Assembly: GCF_000821245.2 (NCBI RefSeq)
Contig: NZ_LN611423.1
Coordinates: 308,095 to 372,094, forward strand
DNA from: Virgibacillus senegalensis
Lineage (GTDB): Bacteria; Bacillota; Bacilli; Bacillales; Amphibacillaceae
Direction: 5' to 3'
DNA length: 64,000 bases
Shown here in pieces: positions 24,459-33,181 of this stretch (its first letter is position 1; the number at the start of each line of letters is the position of its first letter). A model generated the notes under the pieces. It was not told the DNA's origin, made no database searches, and was given only the letters and a program-made list of their open reading frames with translations. A program made the translations under genes and the position numbers.

Positions 24459-25163
24459 CTAGTCGTAAAGGATGGAGTTGACTTCGTTTTCGTCGAGGTA
24501 GTCTTCGTATTTTTCGTGAACTGGGTTTACGCCGCTGAAATTCCCATGGATATCGGCTGTCAGGAAGTTTTCGATTTCTTCCGTAGCACTAACAAGCTCG
24601 TCGGAGTTGAAAAACATATCCTCGTAATCCTTTTCCGTGTCATAAAAGTCGGACGGGCTTTCGGATGAGCCATATTTGGCGACCCGCTGCCAGGAATCCT
24701 CTGCATCAAAGATGGTGGATTCTTCTTCCTCAACCTCTGTCTCCATTTCATTGACACTCGGATGGATGACATCCTCTTCTGCGGGCCGATCAGTGGAAAT
24801 GTCTTCTTCGGCATGCTCCAGGCACCGGCTTGTCGTCGGCATTGCTTCCAGTCGTTCAAATGGAATTTCTTTTCCGCAAACTTCACACATGCCATACCGG
24901 CCTGCCTGAATGTTAGCCAGGGCATGATTGATATCCTTCATTTCCCGCTCTGCATGATCATTCAGGGCTATATCCTTTTCCCGTTCAAAAAGCTCTGATC
25001 CATGGTCGCCGGGATGGTTATCATAATTTGATAAATCTCCCATTGATTCCTTGATCAATTCATACTGTGTTCCATAATGATCCTCTAGATGGTCGGCCAA
25101 GTGTTTCTTGCGTTCAGACAACATCTTTTCACACTTTTGCAGCTGTTGTTGCGTCAGCACCAT
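24459..25163 (-). CDS. yteA: YteA family (TraR/DksA-type) zinc-finger protein
   Basis: 234 residues: an N-terminal coiled coil (about 5-85) and a zinc finger CEVCGKEIPFERLEAMPTTS with the third Cys and a His just after (RCLEH) near residues 93-117, then a long acidic tail. This layout and length match the sporulation-linked YteA family. DksA relatives act in the secondary channel of RNA polymerase; whether YteA does so is unproven. Its stop codon abuts a dispersed repeat. Confidence 0.9.
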   Translation of the reverse strand: MVLTQQQLQKCEKMLSERKKHLADHLEDHYGTQYELIKESMGDLSNYDNHPGDHGSELFEREKDIALNDHAEREMKDINHALANIQAGRYGMCEVCGKEIPFERLEAMPTTSRCLEHAEEDISTDRPAEEDVIHPSVNEMETEVEEEESTIFDAEDSWQRVAKYGSSESPSDFYDTEKDYEDMFFNSDELVSATEEIENFLTADIHGNFSGVNPVHEKYEDYLDENEVNSILYD

Positions 25164-25276
25164 TATCGCCTCCTGCTATGAAAGACCATGCAGAACATTC
25201 TTAGTATATCCGAAAACAATCCCCCCACCGATTAAGATTATGGAAATTAGGGACTGACCCCCAACGATCTACCACG

Positions 25277-25729
25277 CTACTGTGGTATAGTGGTGAGCAG
25301 CATGTCGACGTGGGGAATGCCGTCGTCAAGGTAGACTTCTGATATTTCTTTGAATCCAAAGGAAGCATAAAAGTGGCGCAGGTATTCCTGTCCCTGGATT
25401 TTAATCGTTGTTTCCTGCCATTCTTCGGTAATATGGGAAATGGCTTTTTGCAAGAGCTGCTTGGCATAACCACTTCCCCGGTATGATTTATGTACCAACA
25501 CTCTCCCGATGGAAGCATATTCATAAACCGTTCCCTTTGGGAGCAGTCGTGCATAGGCTACAATGCTTTCCCCATCCTTGCAAAACAAATGAACTGCTTG
25601 ATAATCGTGCCCATCCAATTCAGGATATGGACAGTGCTGTTCCACGACAAACACATCGATCCTTGTGCGAATAATTGTATAAAGTTCTTCTGTGTCCAGC
25701 TCTTCGAATGATTTGCTGATCCAGTCCAT
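25277..25729 (-). CDS. elaA: ElaA-family GNAT acetyltransferase
   Basis: 150 residues. The opening IIRTRIDVFVVEQHCPYPEL followed by DGHD is diagnostic for ElaA, and the acetyl-CoA loop is VHKSYRGSGYAKQLLQKAI near residue 80. Substrate unknown. The ATG follows GGGAGGACTTTG. A 12-bp palindrome lies about 50 nt upstream, overlapping a plausible -10 region. Confidence 0.88.
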   Translation of the reverse strand: MDWISKSFEELDTEELYTIIRTRIDVFVVEQHCPYPELDGHDYQAVHLFCKDGESIVAYARLLPKGTVYEYASIGRVLVHKSYRGSGYAKQLLQKAISHITEEWQETTIKIQGQEYLRHFYASFGFKEISEVYLDDGIPHVDMLLTTIPQ

Positions 25730-25777
25730 CAAAGTCCTCCCTTGTTTAGCATGCTGCGAAGCAGCAAAGTATATGTG

Positions 25778-25789
25778 TACTGTACAGTA
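25778..25789. promoter_or_regulatory. Perfect 12-bp palindrome upstream of the ElaA-family gene
   Basis: TACTGTACAGTA, directly upstream of TATACT on the minus strand. Its place suggests an operator for an unidentified repressor. Confidence 0.45.
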
Positions 25790-25841
25790 ATACTTTCACC
25801 AATAAAAACACATTTGTAAAGCTTGATGGTTAAGAAAACAT

Positions 25842-25880
25842 AAAGAAAATCCCTTACTGAGAATCAGCAGGGATTTTCCT
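25842..25880 (-). terminator. Terminator of the nrdAB operon
   Basis: GAAAATCCCT and AGGGATTTTC arms with a 14-nt loop; TTTATG follows on the minus strand. Confidence 0.8.
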
Positions 25881-25890
25881 TCGGATCGCA

Positions 25891-26934
25891 TTACAAATCG
25901 TCAAACCCATTGTCGGTGTAATTTACTTTTGTATATTGACGGGACTTCTGCTCAAAGAAGTCTGATTTGCCCAAATCCACTTCCTCATACGCTTTAATCC
26001 ACCGAAGCGGATTTTTGTCTATTTCCGGATAAGGCTTTTCATATCCGAGCTGCTTGCAGCGTGTATTCCCATAAAATTTGATGTAGTTTTCCACATCCTG
26101 CAAGAGAATACCATCAATTTTGTTACCGATTATATGCCGCGCCCATTCCGTTTCCAGCTGTACAGCTTGCTTGAAAGTATCGTAAACAAAGGTTTCCAGT
26201 TCCTTTGTGTTGTACTCCGGATGCTCAGCAAGTACTTCTTTGAAAATCCGGACAAACAAATCGACATGCAGTTGTTCGTCACGATTGATGTAATTGATCA
26301 TCGTGGAAGTAGCCACCATCTTCTGGTTCCTTGCCAAATGATAGAAAAAGGCAAAACCCGAATAAAAGAACAATCCTTCCAAAATCACATCAAAGACCAC
26401 CGATTTCAGCAGATTATCGACCGTCGGTTCCTCGGCGAAAGCCCGATAACCGTCCGTGATAAAGTCATTACGCTTTTCCAGGATCGGTTCGGTCCGCCAA
26501 AACTCGAATACTTCGTCTTGCTCTTGTTTGGACACAAGGCTGGATAATACATACGAATACGAATGATTATGAATAACCTCTTGCTGGGCAAGGATAATCA
26601 TCAATGCATTCAAACTTGAATCGGTCAAATAGTCGGCCACCTTGCCCGCATAATCCGTTTGAATACTATCCAGCAGCGCCAACAACCCGATGATTTTCAA
26701 AAAAGCATCCTTTTCATCTTCAGACAATCCCGGAAATTGCCGCATGTCCTGAGACATGTTGATTTCGAATGGTGTCCAAAAATTTGAAAGCATCTTCTTG
26801 TATTTAGGATACGCCCACGCGAAACGTACATCATCCCAATTCAGTATATTGGAGCTTTTTCCATTAATAATGCTGGTTGAATTGTTCGGCGCTGTCTTGT
26901 CCATGATATTTCGTTTATTCAATGATACAACCAT
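25891..26934 (-). CDS. nrdB: Class I ribonucleotide reductase, beta (R2) subunit
   Basis: 347 residues. The di-metal ligands are visible: Asp in LLDSIQTD, Glu and His in QQEVIHNHSYSY, Glu in ILEGLFFYSG, and Glu/His in RDEQLHVDLF. The radical Tyr is present seven residues after the second ligand. It supplies the radical for deoxyribonucleotide synthesis by the alpha subunit encoded 16 nt upstream. Start chosen as the ATG with 9-nt spacing from GGGAGG; two in-frame ATGs lie upstream. It could also be named nrdF; no nrdI gene is next to it. Confidence 0.93.
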   Translation of the reverse strand: MVVSLNKRNIMDKTAPNNSTSIINGKSSNILNWDDVRFAWAYPKYKKMLSNFWTPFEINMSQDMRQFPGLSEDEKDAFLKIIGLLALLDSIQTDYAGKVADYLTDSSLNALMIILAQQEVIHNHSYSYVLSSLVSKQEQDEVFEFWRTEPILEKRNDFITDGYRAFAEEPTVDNLLKSVVFDVILEGLFFYSGFAFFYHLARNQKMVATSTMINYINRDEQLHVDLFVRIFKEVLAEHPEYNTKELETFVYDTFKQAVQLETEWARHIIGNKIDGILLQDVENYIKFYGNTRCKQLGYEKPYPEIDKNPLRWIKAYEEVDLGKSDFFEQKSRQYTKVNYTDNGFDDL

Positions 26935-26950
26935 CGTCATTCCCCTCCCT

Positions 26951-29203
26951 TTAGCTTGAACATGATTCACAGTCAATCAATTCAGATGAAGTCGAACGTA
27001 AATAATAAGTCGTTTTAAGACCAGATTCCCAGGCGTCCAAGTGAAGGCTCAGCAATTCTTTGGCCTGAATCGTGTTGGGAACGTATATGTTGAAGGATAC
27101 ACTCTGGTCAATATGCTTCTGTCTTGCTGCGTTCTGCCTGATGCTCCAGTGCTGGTCGATAAAGTAAGCCGATTTATAATACCACGTGGTTTCGGCGTTC
27201 AAGTCCGGTGCAGTAACCGGGATCTTGTAATCCTTTTTCTCCTCGGCATAAAACTTTTGGAAAATCGGATCAATACTTGCCGTACTACCCGCGATAAGGG
27301 AAGTCGATGAATTCGGTGCGACTGCCATTAAATAGCTGTTGCGGATTCCGTGTACCTGTACCTCTTCCTTTAACAAGGACCAATCATGATTTGACTCCAT
27401 ATCAGCCGTATAACCCTTATTCTCAAAGTACTTGCCGGTTTGCCAGTCCGAGCCCGGAAATGCCGCAAAGGCACCCTTCTCTTTTGCCAGCTCCATACTT
27501 GCCCGGATGGTCAGAAAAGCAATCTTTTCATATAACTCGTCTGCGTAGGCAACCGCTTCTTCGCTTTCCCATCGAATACCTTTCAAGGCCAGGAGATGAT
27601 GCCATCCAAACGTTCCCAGCCCTACTGCCCGGTATTTTTGATTGGTTAGCTGCGCCTGTAAAACCGGAATGGTATTCAAATCAATCACATTATCGAGCAT
27701 TCTGACCTGGATGGGAATCAACCGTTCCAGCACATCTTCGGTTACAGCCTTGCCCAAATTTACTGATGACAAATTACAGACTACAAAGTCTCCAGGCTGT
27801 TTATTGATAACGATTTTTCCGTCCACTGTCTGCTGCTCTTCCATCACAGTCGGACTCTGATTTTGCGTGATTTCGGTACAAAGATTACTCGAATAAATCA
27901 TGCCCAGGTGGCTGTTCGGATTTTGGCGGTTGACCTCATCCCGATAAAACATGAAAGGACCACCCGTTTCGAGCTGACTTTTCAAAATTCGTTTCATCAA
28001 TTCAATGGCAGGGACTTCCTGCTTGCTAAGATGTGGATTGTTGACACATTCCCAATACTTTTTCCTGAAGCTTCCCTCGCCTCTCGATTCGTCAAAATAA
28101 TCCTCAAGTGAATACCCCATTACCGCCCTTACTTCGTGCGGATCGAACAGGTACCAGCTTTCTCTTTTTTCCACTTGCTCCATAAAGAGATCCGGAAGGC
28201 ATATACCTGTGAACAAATCATGGGTCCGGTACCGCTCATCTCCATTGTTCAACTTCGCATCCAGAAAAGACGAAATATCTTTATGCCAAATATCGAGATA
28301 GACACATATTGCTCCCTTGCGCTGGCCGAGCTGGTCGACACTTACCGCCGTGTTGTTCAACTGTTTCATCCATGGGAGAACACCGGAGGAAGCACCGCTA
28401 AAGCCTTTGATTGCACTTCCCCGGCTCCGGATTTTCCCTAGATAAACCCCGATTCCGCCGCCGTTCTTCGACAGATTGGCAATATCGGTATTGCTGTCGA
28501 AAATGCCCTGCAGACTATCATCGACTGTATCGATAAAACAACTGGACAGTTGGCCGTAGCTTTTTCCGGCATTGGAAAGGGTTGGTGTCGCAACGGTCAT
28601 GTATAAGTTACTCAATGCCCAATATGATTCTTTGATCCGATTTATTCGTTCAGCTGCCGGTTCATTTTTCATCAAGGTCATGCAAATAATCATAAACCGT
28701 TCCTGAGGCAGCTCATACACCTTCCCGTGGTAATCCTTGGCGATATAGCGGTCTGCCAGTGTCCGTAATCCAATGTAGGTGAACAGCTTGTCTTTCTCTG
28801 GATCGATAGCTTGTTCGAGTTCCTTTATCTCTTGCTCACTGTACGTCTCAAGCAAAAAGCGATCATAAATACCGATATCGGTCAAATGACGGATAAGATC
28901 GACAAACGGGCCGTAATGTCTCGACGGATCATGTCCCCTGTTCGCAGCCGCCTCCTGATACAACTGCTGCAAATATAATGCAGCTGCTGCATAGGTCCAA
29001 TCCGGGGCATTTTCGTCAAGATTAGCCAATGCCTCCAAAATCAGCTGGTGGATCCATTCATCATCCGGCAGCCACGGTTTTTGCTCCAAAACTTTGTCGC
29101 CGTGTTTAAACAAGGCTGGAATATCCAAATCCGGAAAGCGGTCGGCTATCCCCTTCGCCATCTCTTTTTTCCAATCGTTCCGTTTGATTTCTGTTTCAAT
29201 CAT
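26951..29203 (-). CDS. nrdA: Class I ribonucleotide reductase, alpha (R1) subunit
   Basis: 750 residues. Catalytic residues are present: Cys in LSSCFIDT, the N-x-C-x-E site SSNLCTEITQ, Cys in VVCNLSSVNL, and the redox tail CESCSS. The N-terminal ATP-cone found in many NrdA proteins is absent, so overall activity regulation by dATP through a cone is not expected. Reduces ribonucleoside diphosphates with NrdB. AAAGGAGGAGC precedes the ATG. The operon is preceded by a cobalamin riboswitch and NrdR boxes, so it should be shut off when vitamin B12 is available or dNTP levels are high. Confidence 0.95.
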   Translation of the reverse strand: MIETEIKRNDWKKEMAKGIADRFPDLDIPALFKHGDKVLEQKPWLPDDEWIHQLILEALANLDENAPDWTYAAAALYLQQLYQEAAANRGHDPSRHYGPFVDLIRHLTDIGIYDRFLLETYSEQEIKELEQAIDPEKDKLFTYIGLRTLADRYIAKDYHGKVYELPQERFMIICMTLMKNEPAAERINRIKESYWALSNLYMTVATPTLSNAGKSYGQLSSCFIDTVDDSLQGIFDSNTDIANLSKNGGGIGVYLGKIRSRGSAIKGFSGASSGVLPWMKQLNNTAVSVDQLGQRKGAICVYLDIWHKDISSFLDAKLNNGDERYRTHDLFTGICLPDLFMEQVEKRESWYLFDPHEVRAVMGYSLEDYFDESRGEGSFRKKYWECVNNPHLSKQEVPAIELMKRILKSQLETGGPFMFYRDEVNRQNPNSHLGMIYSSNLCTEITQNQSPTVMEEQQTVDGKIVINKQPGDFVVCNLSSVNLGKAVTEDVLERLIPIQVRMLDNVIDLNTIPVLQAQLTNQKYRAVGLGTFGWHHLLALKGIRWESEEAVAYADELYEKIAFLTIRASMELAKEKGAFAAFPGSDWQTGKYFENKGYTADMESNHDWSLLKEEVQVHGIRNSYLMAVAPNSSTSLIAGSTASIDPIFQKFYAEEKKDYKIPVTAPDLNAETTWYYKSAYFIDQHWSIRQNAARQKHIDQSVSFNIYVPNTIQAKELLSLHLDAWESGLKTTYYLRSTSSELIDCESCSS

Positions 29204-29334
29204 TGCTTGCTCCTCCTTTATAATCCACTAGAATCGGGCGGAAGGTCGCAGTGATTCTTTCCGTGAAAGAGCTTGTCCTGATGACTGTTGCTGTATGTAT
29301 GCCCTGCCTCCGGTAAAAGAACGTTTTAGCGCAT

Positions 29335-29362
29335 TAAAAAACCGCCCATGAGACATGGACGG
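29335..29362 (-). terminator. Expression-platform terminator of the cobalamin riboswitch
   Basis: CCGTCCATG/CATGGGCGG stem with a 3-nt loop, then TTTTTT on the minus strand, about 130 nt before nrdA. Confidence 0.88.
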
Positions 29363-29457
29363 ATTGAAAACGACAGCCACAAAATGGCATGAGAACAGCC
29401 ACTTCTTCCCTATCGTTTTCACTCCCCAGTCCCCGAAGAAATGAAACGCTACAAGAA

Positions 29458-29632
29458 AAGGCAGGTCTCCTGACTTGTGCTTCTCCCTACTAGAGCCCTT
29501 CCCAAACCGGCGCCGTTAAGCAAATCGGTTTAGTGGAACTTCTCGTTCGTCCACACTTACAGTTGCGGGGACAGTTCCGGTTTTTCACCGGATTCCCTTT
29601 TAAGACAAAGGTGTCACCTAATCTTGCATAGA
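29458..29632 (-). promoter_or_regulatory. Cobalamin riboswitch upstream of nrdAB
   Basis: Read on the minus strand it contains the family-defining parts in order: AATCCGGTGAAAAACCGG, ACTGTCCCCGCAACTGTAAG (B12 box region) and the closing AGTCAGGAGACCTGCC. A terminator follows about 100 nt later. Adenosylcobalamin binding would favour termination and lower nrdAB expression, as described for nrdAB in Streptomyces; the direction of control here is inference. Confidence 0.96.
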
Positions 29633-29633
29633 A

Positions 29634-29679
29634 TCAATATATAGTATTAATTTTAAAATAAAACAACAATATATTGTGT
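29634..29679 (-). promoter_or_regulatory. nrdAB promoter with tandem NrdR boxes
   Basis: TTGTTG (29664-29669) and TACTAT (29641-29646) are 17 nt apart on the minus strand. Two NrdR boxes, ACACAATATATTGT (29666-29679) and ATACTATATATTGA (29634-29647), lie 32 bp apart, i.e. three helical turns, overlapping the -35 and -10. This is the classical NrdR operator arrangement. Confidence 0.88.
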
Positions 29680-29882
29680 TAATTAAACTTTATCATAATC
29701 CTTTTTTTCTTGCAATCCAAATTATCGGCCGGTTTATGATTGCTTCATGGATAAAGCCTGTCGTCATGCGGGAAAATGCAGATTTTAAATTTTTTTGTCG
29801 ATGTATCTGCATTTCTTGAAAAGGAATTTTGGCTTTTTTATCGAATTGTGTTAAGGATAAAAGACAGAAAGGAAGGATGTTC

Positions 29883-30764
29883 ATGGTCCTGACAAAAGAA
29901 ACAGTCGTTGGTTTTATCGGTAGCGGCGTTATGGGGAAAAGCATGGCTGCCAACCTGCTTGATGCCGGTTATCAATTGAATATATATACACGGACAAAAG
30001 CGAAGGCCGCTGAACTTGTAGAAGCCGGGGCCGTCTGGAAGGAAAGTACTGCTGACCTTGCAGCCGAGTCAAATGTAATCATTACCATGGTCGGCTACCC
30101 GTCTGATGTAGAAGAAGTTTATTTTGGTGCCCACGGGATTTTAGCTCACGCCAAGGCAGGCAGCTTCGTCATCGATATGACTACTTCCAAACCAAAGCTT
30201 GCTGAAAGAATCAGCAGAGAGGCGGCTGTAAAAGGAATGGAGGCAGTGGATGCACCTGTCTCGGGTGGGGACATCGGGGCAAAAAACGGGACACTCGCCA
30301 TCATGGTCGGCGGGTCTGAAGATACTTTCCAAGAATTAAAACCGATATTGGAGATACTTGGCAGCAATATCGTCCACCAAGGCCCCGCCGGATCCGGTCA
30401 GCATACAAAAATGAGCAACCAAATTACGATTGCTTCCAATATGATCGGGGTTTGTGAGGCGATCACCTACGCGGAAAAGGCTGGCCTGAATCCGGAACGA
30501 GTGTTAAGCAGTATCTCTACAGGAGCGGCAGGAAGCTGGTCGTTAAGCAACCTTGCTCCACGGATGATTGCCGGCGATTACGATCCGGGTTTTTATGTCA
30601 AACACTTTATTAAAGATATGAAGATCGCGCTCGAGTCTGCACAGGAGATGGGACTGCTTACCCCTGGATTGGAACTCTCGTTGTCTCTGTATCAAAAACT
30701 TGCCGAGTCAGGCGGTGAAGATTACGGAACCCACGCTTTGATTAAATTGTTCAGAGCTCAATAA
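29883..30764 (+). CDS. ykwC: NAD(P)-dependent beta-hydroxyacid dehydrogenase, YkwC family
   Basis: 293 residues. Rossmann motif GFIGSGVMGKSMAANLLDAG at residues 11-30, the substrate signature DAPVSGGDIGAKNGTLAIMV near 120-139, and catalytic Lys in GPAGSGQHTKMSNQ near 170. IITMVGYPSDVEEVYFG and GAAGSWSLSNLAPRM, followed by FYVKHFIKDM, agree closely with B. subtilis YkwC. Oxidises a short beta-hydroxyacid such as 3-hydroxyisobutyrate or tartronate semialdehyde; exact substrate unknown. The ATG with 6-nt spacing from AAAGGAAGG is preferred over one two codons upstream. Confidence 0.92.
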   Translation: MVLTKETVVGFIGSGVMGKSMAANLLDAGYQLNIYTRTKAKAAELVEAGAVWKESTADLAAESNVIITMVGYPSDVEEVYFGAHGILAHAKAGSFVIDMTTSKPKLAERISREAAVKGMEAVDAPVSGGDIGAKNGTLAIMVGGSEDTFQELKPILEILGSNIVHQGPAGSGQHTKMSNQITIASNMIGVCEAITYAEKAGLNPERVLSSISTGAAGSWSLSNLAPRMIAGDYDPGFYVKHFIKDMKIALESAQEMGLLTPGLELSLSLYQKLAESGGEDYGTHALIKLFRAQ

Positions 30765-30803
30765 AAAAGCAGTCCACCGCTTTCATGCGGGTGGACTGCT
30801 TCT
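30762..30803 (-). terminator. Bidirectional terminator between ykwC and the methyltransferase operon
   Basis: AGCAGTCCACC-GC/GCGGGTGGACTGCT stem with TTTTTT on the minus strand and a pyrimidine-rich tail on the plus strand. Confidence 0.88.
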
Positions 30804-31113
30804 ATTCTTTTTCCCGTTTTTCCCGCTTTTCGATTTCCCTGTTCACGATAAAAGCCAAATCGTCATTTCCGAATAACTGCAACACGTTCAAAACAGTGGA
30901 GTCCGGTATATGTTCTGATTCCAGTTTCGGAACTAATAACTCCAAGGTCTTTTCCAATTCTTTATTATTGCTCTGAGCTGGATAGGCTTCACGATAAAGC
31001 TCTTCAGGCTGAAGATCGTTATTGATACACCATTGGGCAAAAACAAGGATCATCATGTTCTCATCCTGGCGATATTGCTCGATTATTTTTTCTTCCATCT
31101 CTTTCTTGTCCAT
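30802..31113 (-). CDS. Hypothetical acidic helical protein
   Basis: 103 residues, soluble, highly charged at both ends (KREKREKE at the C-terminus), with a central AQWCINNDLQPEELYREAYP segment. No family recognised. It starts about 10 nt after the methyltransferase stop; the ATG with GAGG at 8 nt is preferred over a GTG three codons upstream. Co-transcription with the methyltransferase is very likely. Confidence 0.65.
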   Translation of the reverse strand: MDKKEMEEKIIEQYRQDENMMILVFAQWCINNDLQPEELYREAYPAQSNNKELEKTLELLVPKLESEHIPDSTVLNVLQLFGNDDLAFIVNREIEKREKREKE

Positions 31114-31123
31114 CTCCGTCACC

Positions 31124-31813
31124 TCATTCCTTTTGAAACAAAAACAGCCACATAAAGCTCAATGCCTGTTGCAATTCTTCCGGTAAACTGGTTGCCTCTT
31201 TTTCAGATACACCCTTTTTATAGACGGGTTTACCACCGGTGGTCTTCCAGCCGATCTCCTCTTCCACGAGTCTTTTTAACTCCCACGGCATCATGGTATT
31301 ACAAATGACCTTCTCTCCATATAATCGGGGATAACTGTTATTTCGAGGACCAGCTGTGGGACCCAACAAACCGATGCATACTTTTCCACCTGTTTTTAAT
31401 ACTCTATCTAACTCCTGCAATGCATGCAACGGATTCTCGGCCCATTCCAAAACATTGATTCCCATAATTCCGTCGAAACGTTCGTCCGCAAAAGAGAGAT
31501 GGACGATGTCTCCCTGGACGAAGGATAACTGATTGCCGTCAACAAGCTGTTCTGCCTTAGCAATCATCTCTACTGATAAATCCATACCAATCACGTTGTA
31601 TCCGGCTCGCATCAGTTTATAGGAACCATAACCATCGCCACAGCCAACATCCAAAACGGAAGCACCTGCATCCAAATATCGATCAAAAAATGGAATAATT
31701 TCCTTTCTGCTGCCTTCATCCCACATGGCTTTGCTGTTTTGATTCCAAAAAGATGCCCGGCCGTCCCATTGTTTCCCGGCTGCCTGATGCCAATCAAACG
31801 TCTTATCCTCCAT
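31124..31813 (-). CDS. Class I SAM-dependent methyltransferase
   Basis: 229 residues. Motif I VLDVGCGDGYGSYKL near residue 53, acidic loop GMDLSVEMI near 76, VQGDIVHLSF, and motif III-like INVLEWAENPLHALQELDRV. Methyltransf_11 type, substrate unknown. The N-terminal WHQAAGKQWDGRASFWNQNS resembles small-molecule methyltransferases of Bacillus. First gene of a two-gene unit. Confidence 0.85.
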   Translation of the reverse strand: MEDKTFDWHQAAGKQWDGRASFWNQNSKAMWDEGSRKEIIPFFDRYLDAGASVLDVGCGDGYGSYKLMRAGYNVIGMDLSVEMIAKAEQLVDGNQLSFVQGDIVHLSFADERFDGIMGINVLEWAENPLHALQELDRVLKTGGKVCIGLLGPTAGPRNNSYPRLYGEKVICNTMMPWELKRLVEEEIGWKTTGGKPVYKKGVSEKEATSLPEELQQALSFMWLFLFQKE

Positions 31814-31965
31814 TATTGGTCCTCCTCCGCCTTCACAGAATTTCTTATTCCACGAAACATATTTCTATTTTATCGCGTTTGCCCGATAAAGAAAACTTGC
31901 TGATTAGCGAGGCTGAAAGGACAGGTTAGTAGCCGGATTTATAGCCTCTTCCCTTAGACTTGCCC

Positions 31966-31999
31966 ATAAAAAAAGTGCATCAGAAGATGCACTTTTTTG
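31966..31999 (-). terminator. Terminator of the cold shock gene
   Basis: AAGTGCATC/GATGCACTT stem with a 4-nt loop; T-runs on both strands. Confidence 0.9.
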
Positions 32000-32008
32000 T
32001 GTGGTCCA

Positions 32009-32206
32009 TTATAAAGGTTGAACATTAGCTGCTTGCGGTCCGCGGTCGCCCTCGACGATGTCAAACTCGACATCTTGACCTTCGTCCAACGTTTTAAAGC
32101 CCTCTGTCTGGATAGCAGAGAAGTGTACGAATACATCATCACCGTCTTCTCTCTCGATGAATCCAAAACCTTTATCGGCGTTAAACCATTTTACTTTTCC
32201 TGTCAT
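32009..32206 (-). CDS. Cold shock protein (CspB/CspD type)
   Basis: 65-residue OB-fold RNA/ssDNA chaperone. RNP1 KGFGFIE and RNP2 VFVHFSAI are present, with the usual start [21 protein letters not shown] precedes the ATG. A long A/T-rich leader upstream is typical for cold-induced csp messages. The protein is acidic, as in salt-tolerant bacilli. Confidence 0.95.
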   Translation of the reverse strand: MTGKVKWFNADKGFGFIEREDGDDVFVHFSAIQTEGFKTLDEGQDVEFDIVEGDRGPQAANVQPL

Positions 32207-32744
32207 GGAAAGACCTCCTTCTTACAAAAATGCAGGGTGCAAAAATCACTTTTCCCTTACATCTCTTTATTGTGAAAGAAATGGGAAAGAAATATTCAAA
32301 TCCCATTTTCATTATTTTTCATTTCCACTTTTCCTTTCTTTTAAACCCTATGATTCCTAATGATTACTTTTAAAAACAAGTTGCTGTGAAATGTTTTTAC
32401 ATTTTACCTGCAAGTGACCATTCTAAACGGAAGATGTTGTGAATTTAATGGTAATAACCCTTGTTATTCAATAAAATCTGATAAAGCAAAATCAATTTCT
32501 GAACTAATGTACATTTCAATTTCCATAATCATTCAATAGTTTTGAGAAGATAGTAAGGAGTCCTTTTGTGATAGTCACTTGTTGCTACCACTTCCAGGTT
32601 TCTTTTGTTCTCCTGGTTCACTCATCATAAATTTCAAATTGTACATTCATACATATAAAAATGGGTTCAATTATCCACGCTTGTCCATTTCGAAATTCTT
32701 CATCCCACATAAGATGTACTATCCGTAAAAAGGTGGTGATAAGT
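32207..32744. other. A/T-rich intergenic stretch
   Basis: Holds the untranslated leader of the cold shock gene (minus strand). Around 32560-32640 a 20-codon plus-strand frame beginning GTG after AAGGAG is visible, but nothing supports it further. Confidence 0.4.
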
Positions 32745-32831
32745 ATGGGATACCAAAAGCACAAGAAACACAAGAAACACAAAAAGCACAAAGTAAAGGT
32801 TATTTGTAAAAAATGTATCTTTAAAGACTAA
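32745..32831 (+). CDS. Lys/His-rich micro-protein with CxxC, 28 aa
   Basis: ATG after AAGGTGGTGATAAGT, 28 codons, then a strong terminator 28 nt later. The N-terminal half is a run of KHK units (MGYQKHKKHKKHKKHK), the C-terminal half VKVICKKCIFKD contains C-x2-C. Net charge is very positive. The HKK triplets come from near-exact 9-nt DNA repeats (ACACAAGAA). Metal or nucleic-acid binding is suggested by composition only. No family recognised; it could be a sporulation-associated peptide. Confidence 0.65.
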   Translation: MGYQKHKKHKKHKKHKVKVICKKCIFKD

Positions 32832-32859
32832 AACTCTTGGTAATGTTTAAACTTATAAC

Positions 32860-32892
32860 AAGGTAAGGGGAAAAAATACCCTTACCTTTTTT
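32860..32892 (+). terminator. Terminator of the Lys/His-rich micro-gene
   Basis: AAGGTAAGGG/CCCTTACCTT perfect 10-bp stem with a 9-nt loop, followed by TTTT. Confidence 0.9.
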
Positions 32893-33181
32893 GTGTCTAC
32901 AACACTTAGGTACCCCCTTCTTTGCTGCCACCAGTTCACCTCCAGCCGATAAATAATTAAAGTCGTCTCCAGGAATCGATTTCCAGTATGCAATTAGATC
33001 ACGATATCCAACCAAAAGTCAGTTTTTAGGATAAATCTGGTTGCAAATCAATTATTACCAGCAACAGTGGGTTGAGTTTAGAGGTTAATCCGTGATAGAA
33101 TTACGTCTGGCAAGAGTATAAACGAATAATTCACCTTAAACATTTATATCTTGCAAATATGAATTGATAGGTGGTAACAAA
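32893..33181. other. Intergenic stretch before trhO
   Basis: About 290 nt. A minus-strand frame (about 32905-33015) reads GYRDLIAYWKSIPGDDFNYL then SAGGELVAAKKG and has protein-like composition, but no ribosome site or family match; possibly a gene remnant. Confidence 0.3.

Noticed and set aside
24063-24668. 201-codon plus-strand frame
   Set aside because: Runs across the end of an acetyltransferase gene, a terminator, the dispersed repeat and antisense yteA, so it cannot be a single gene.
25251-25265. GGGACTGACCCCC resembling the arm of the 9.4-kb palindrome
   Set aside because: Only a single arm-like sequence with mismatches and no partner; not enough for a second repeat copy.
32563-32630. 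20-codon plus-strand frame after AAGGAG
   Set aside because: A short frame with a chance-level ribosome site; no promoter or terminator supports it.
32905-33015. Minus-strand frame with protein-like sequence GYRDLIAYWKSIPGDDFNYL
   Set aside because: No ribosome site and no family match; could be a remnant but evidence is too thin to call a gene.
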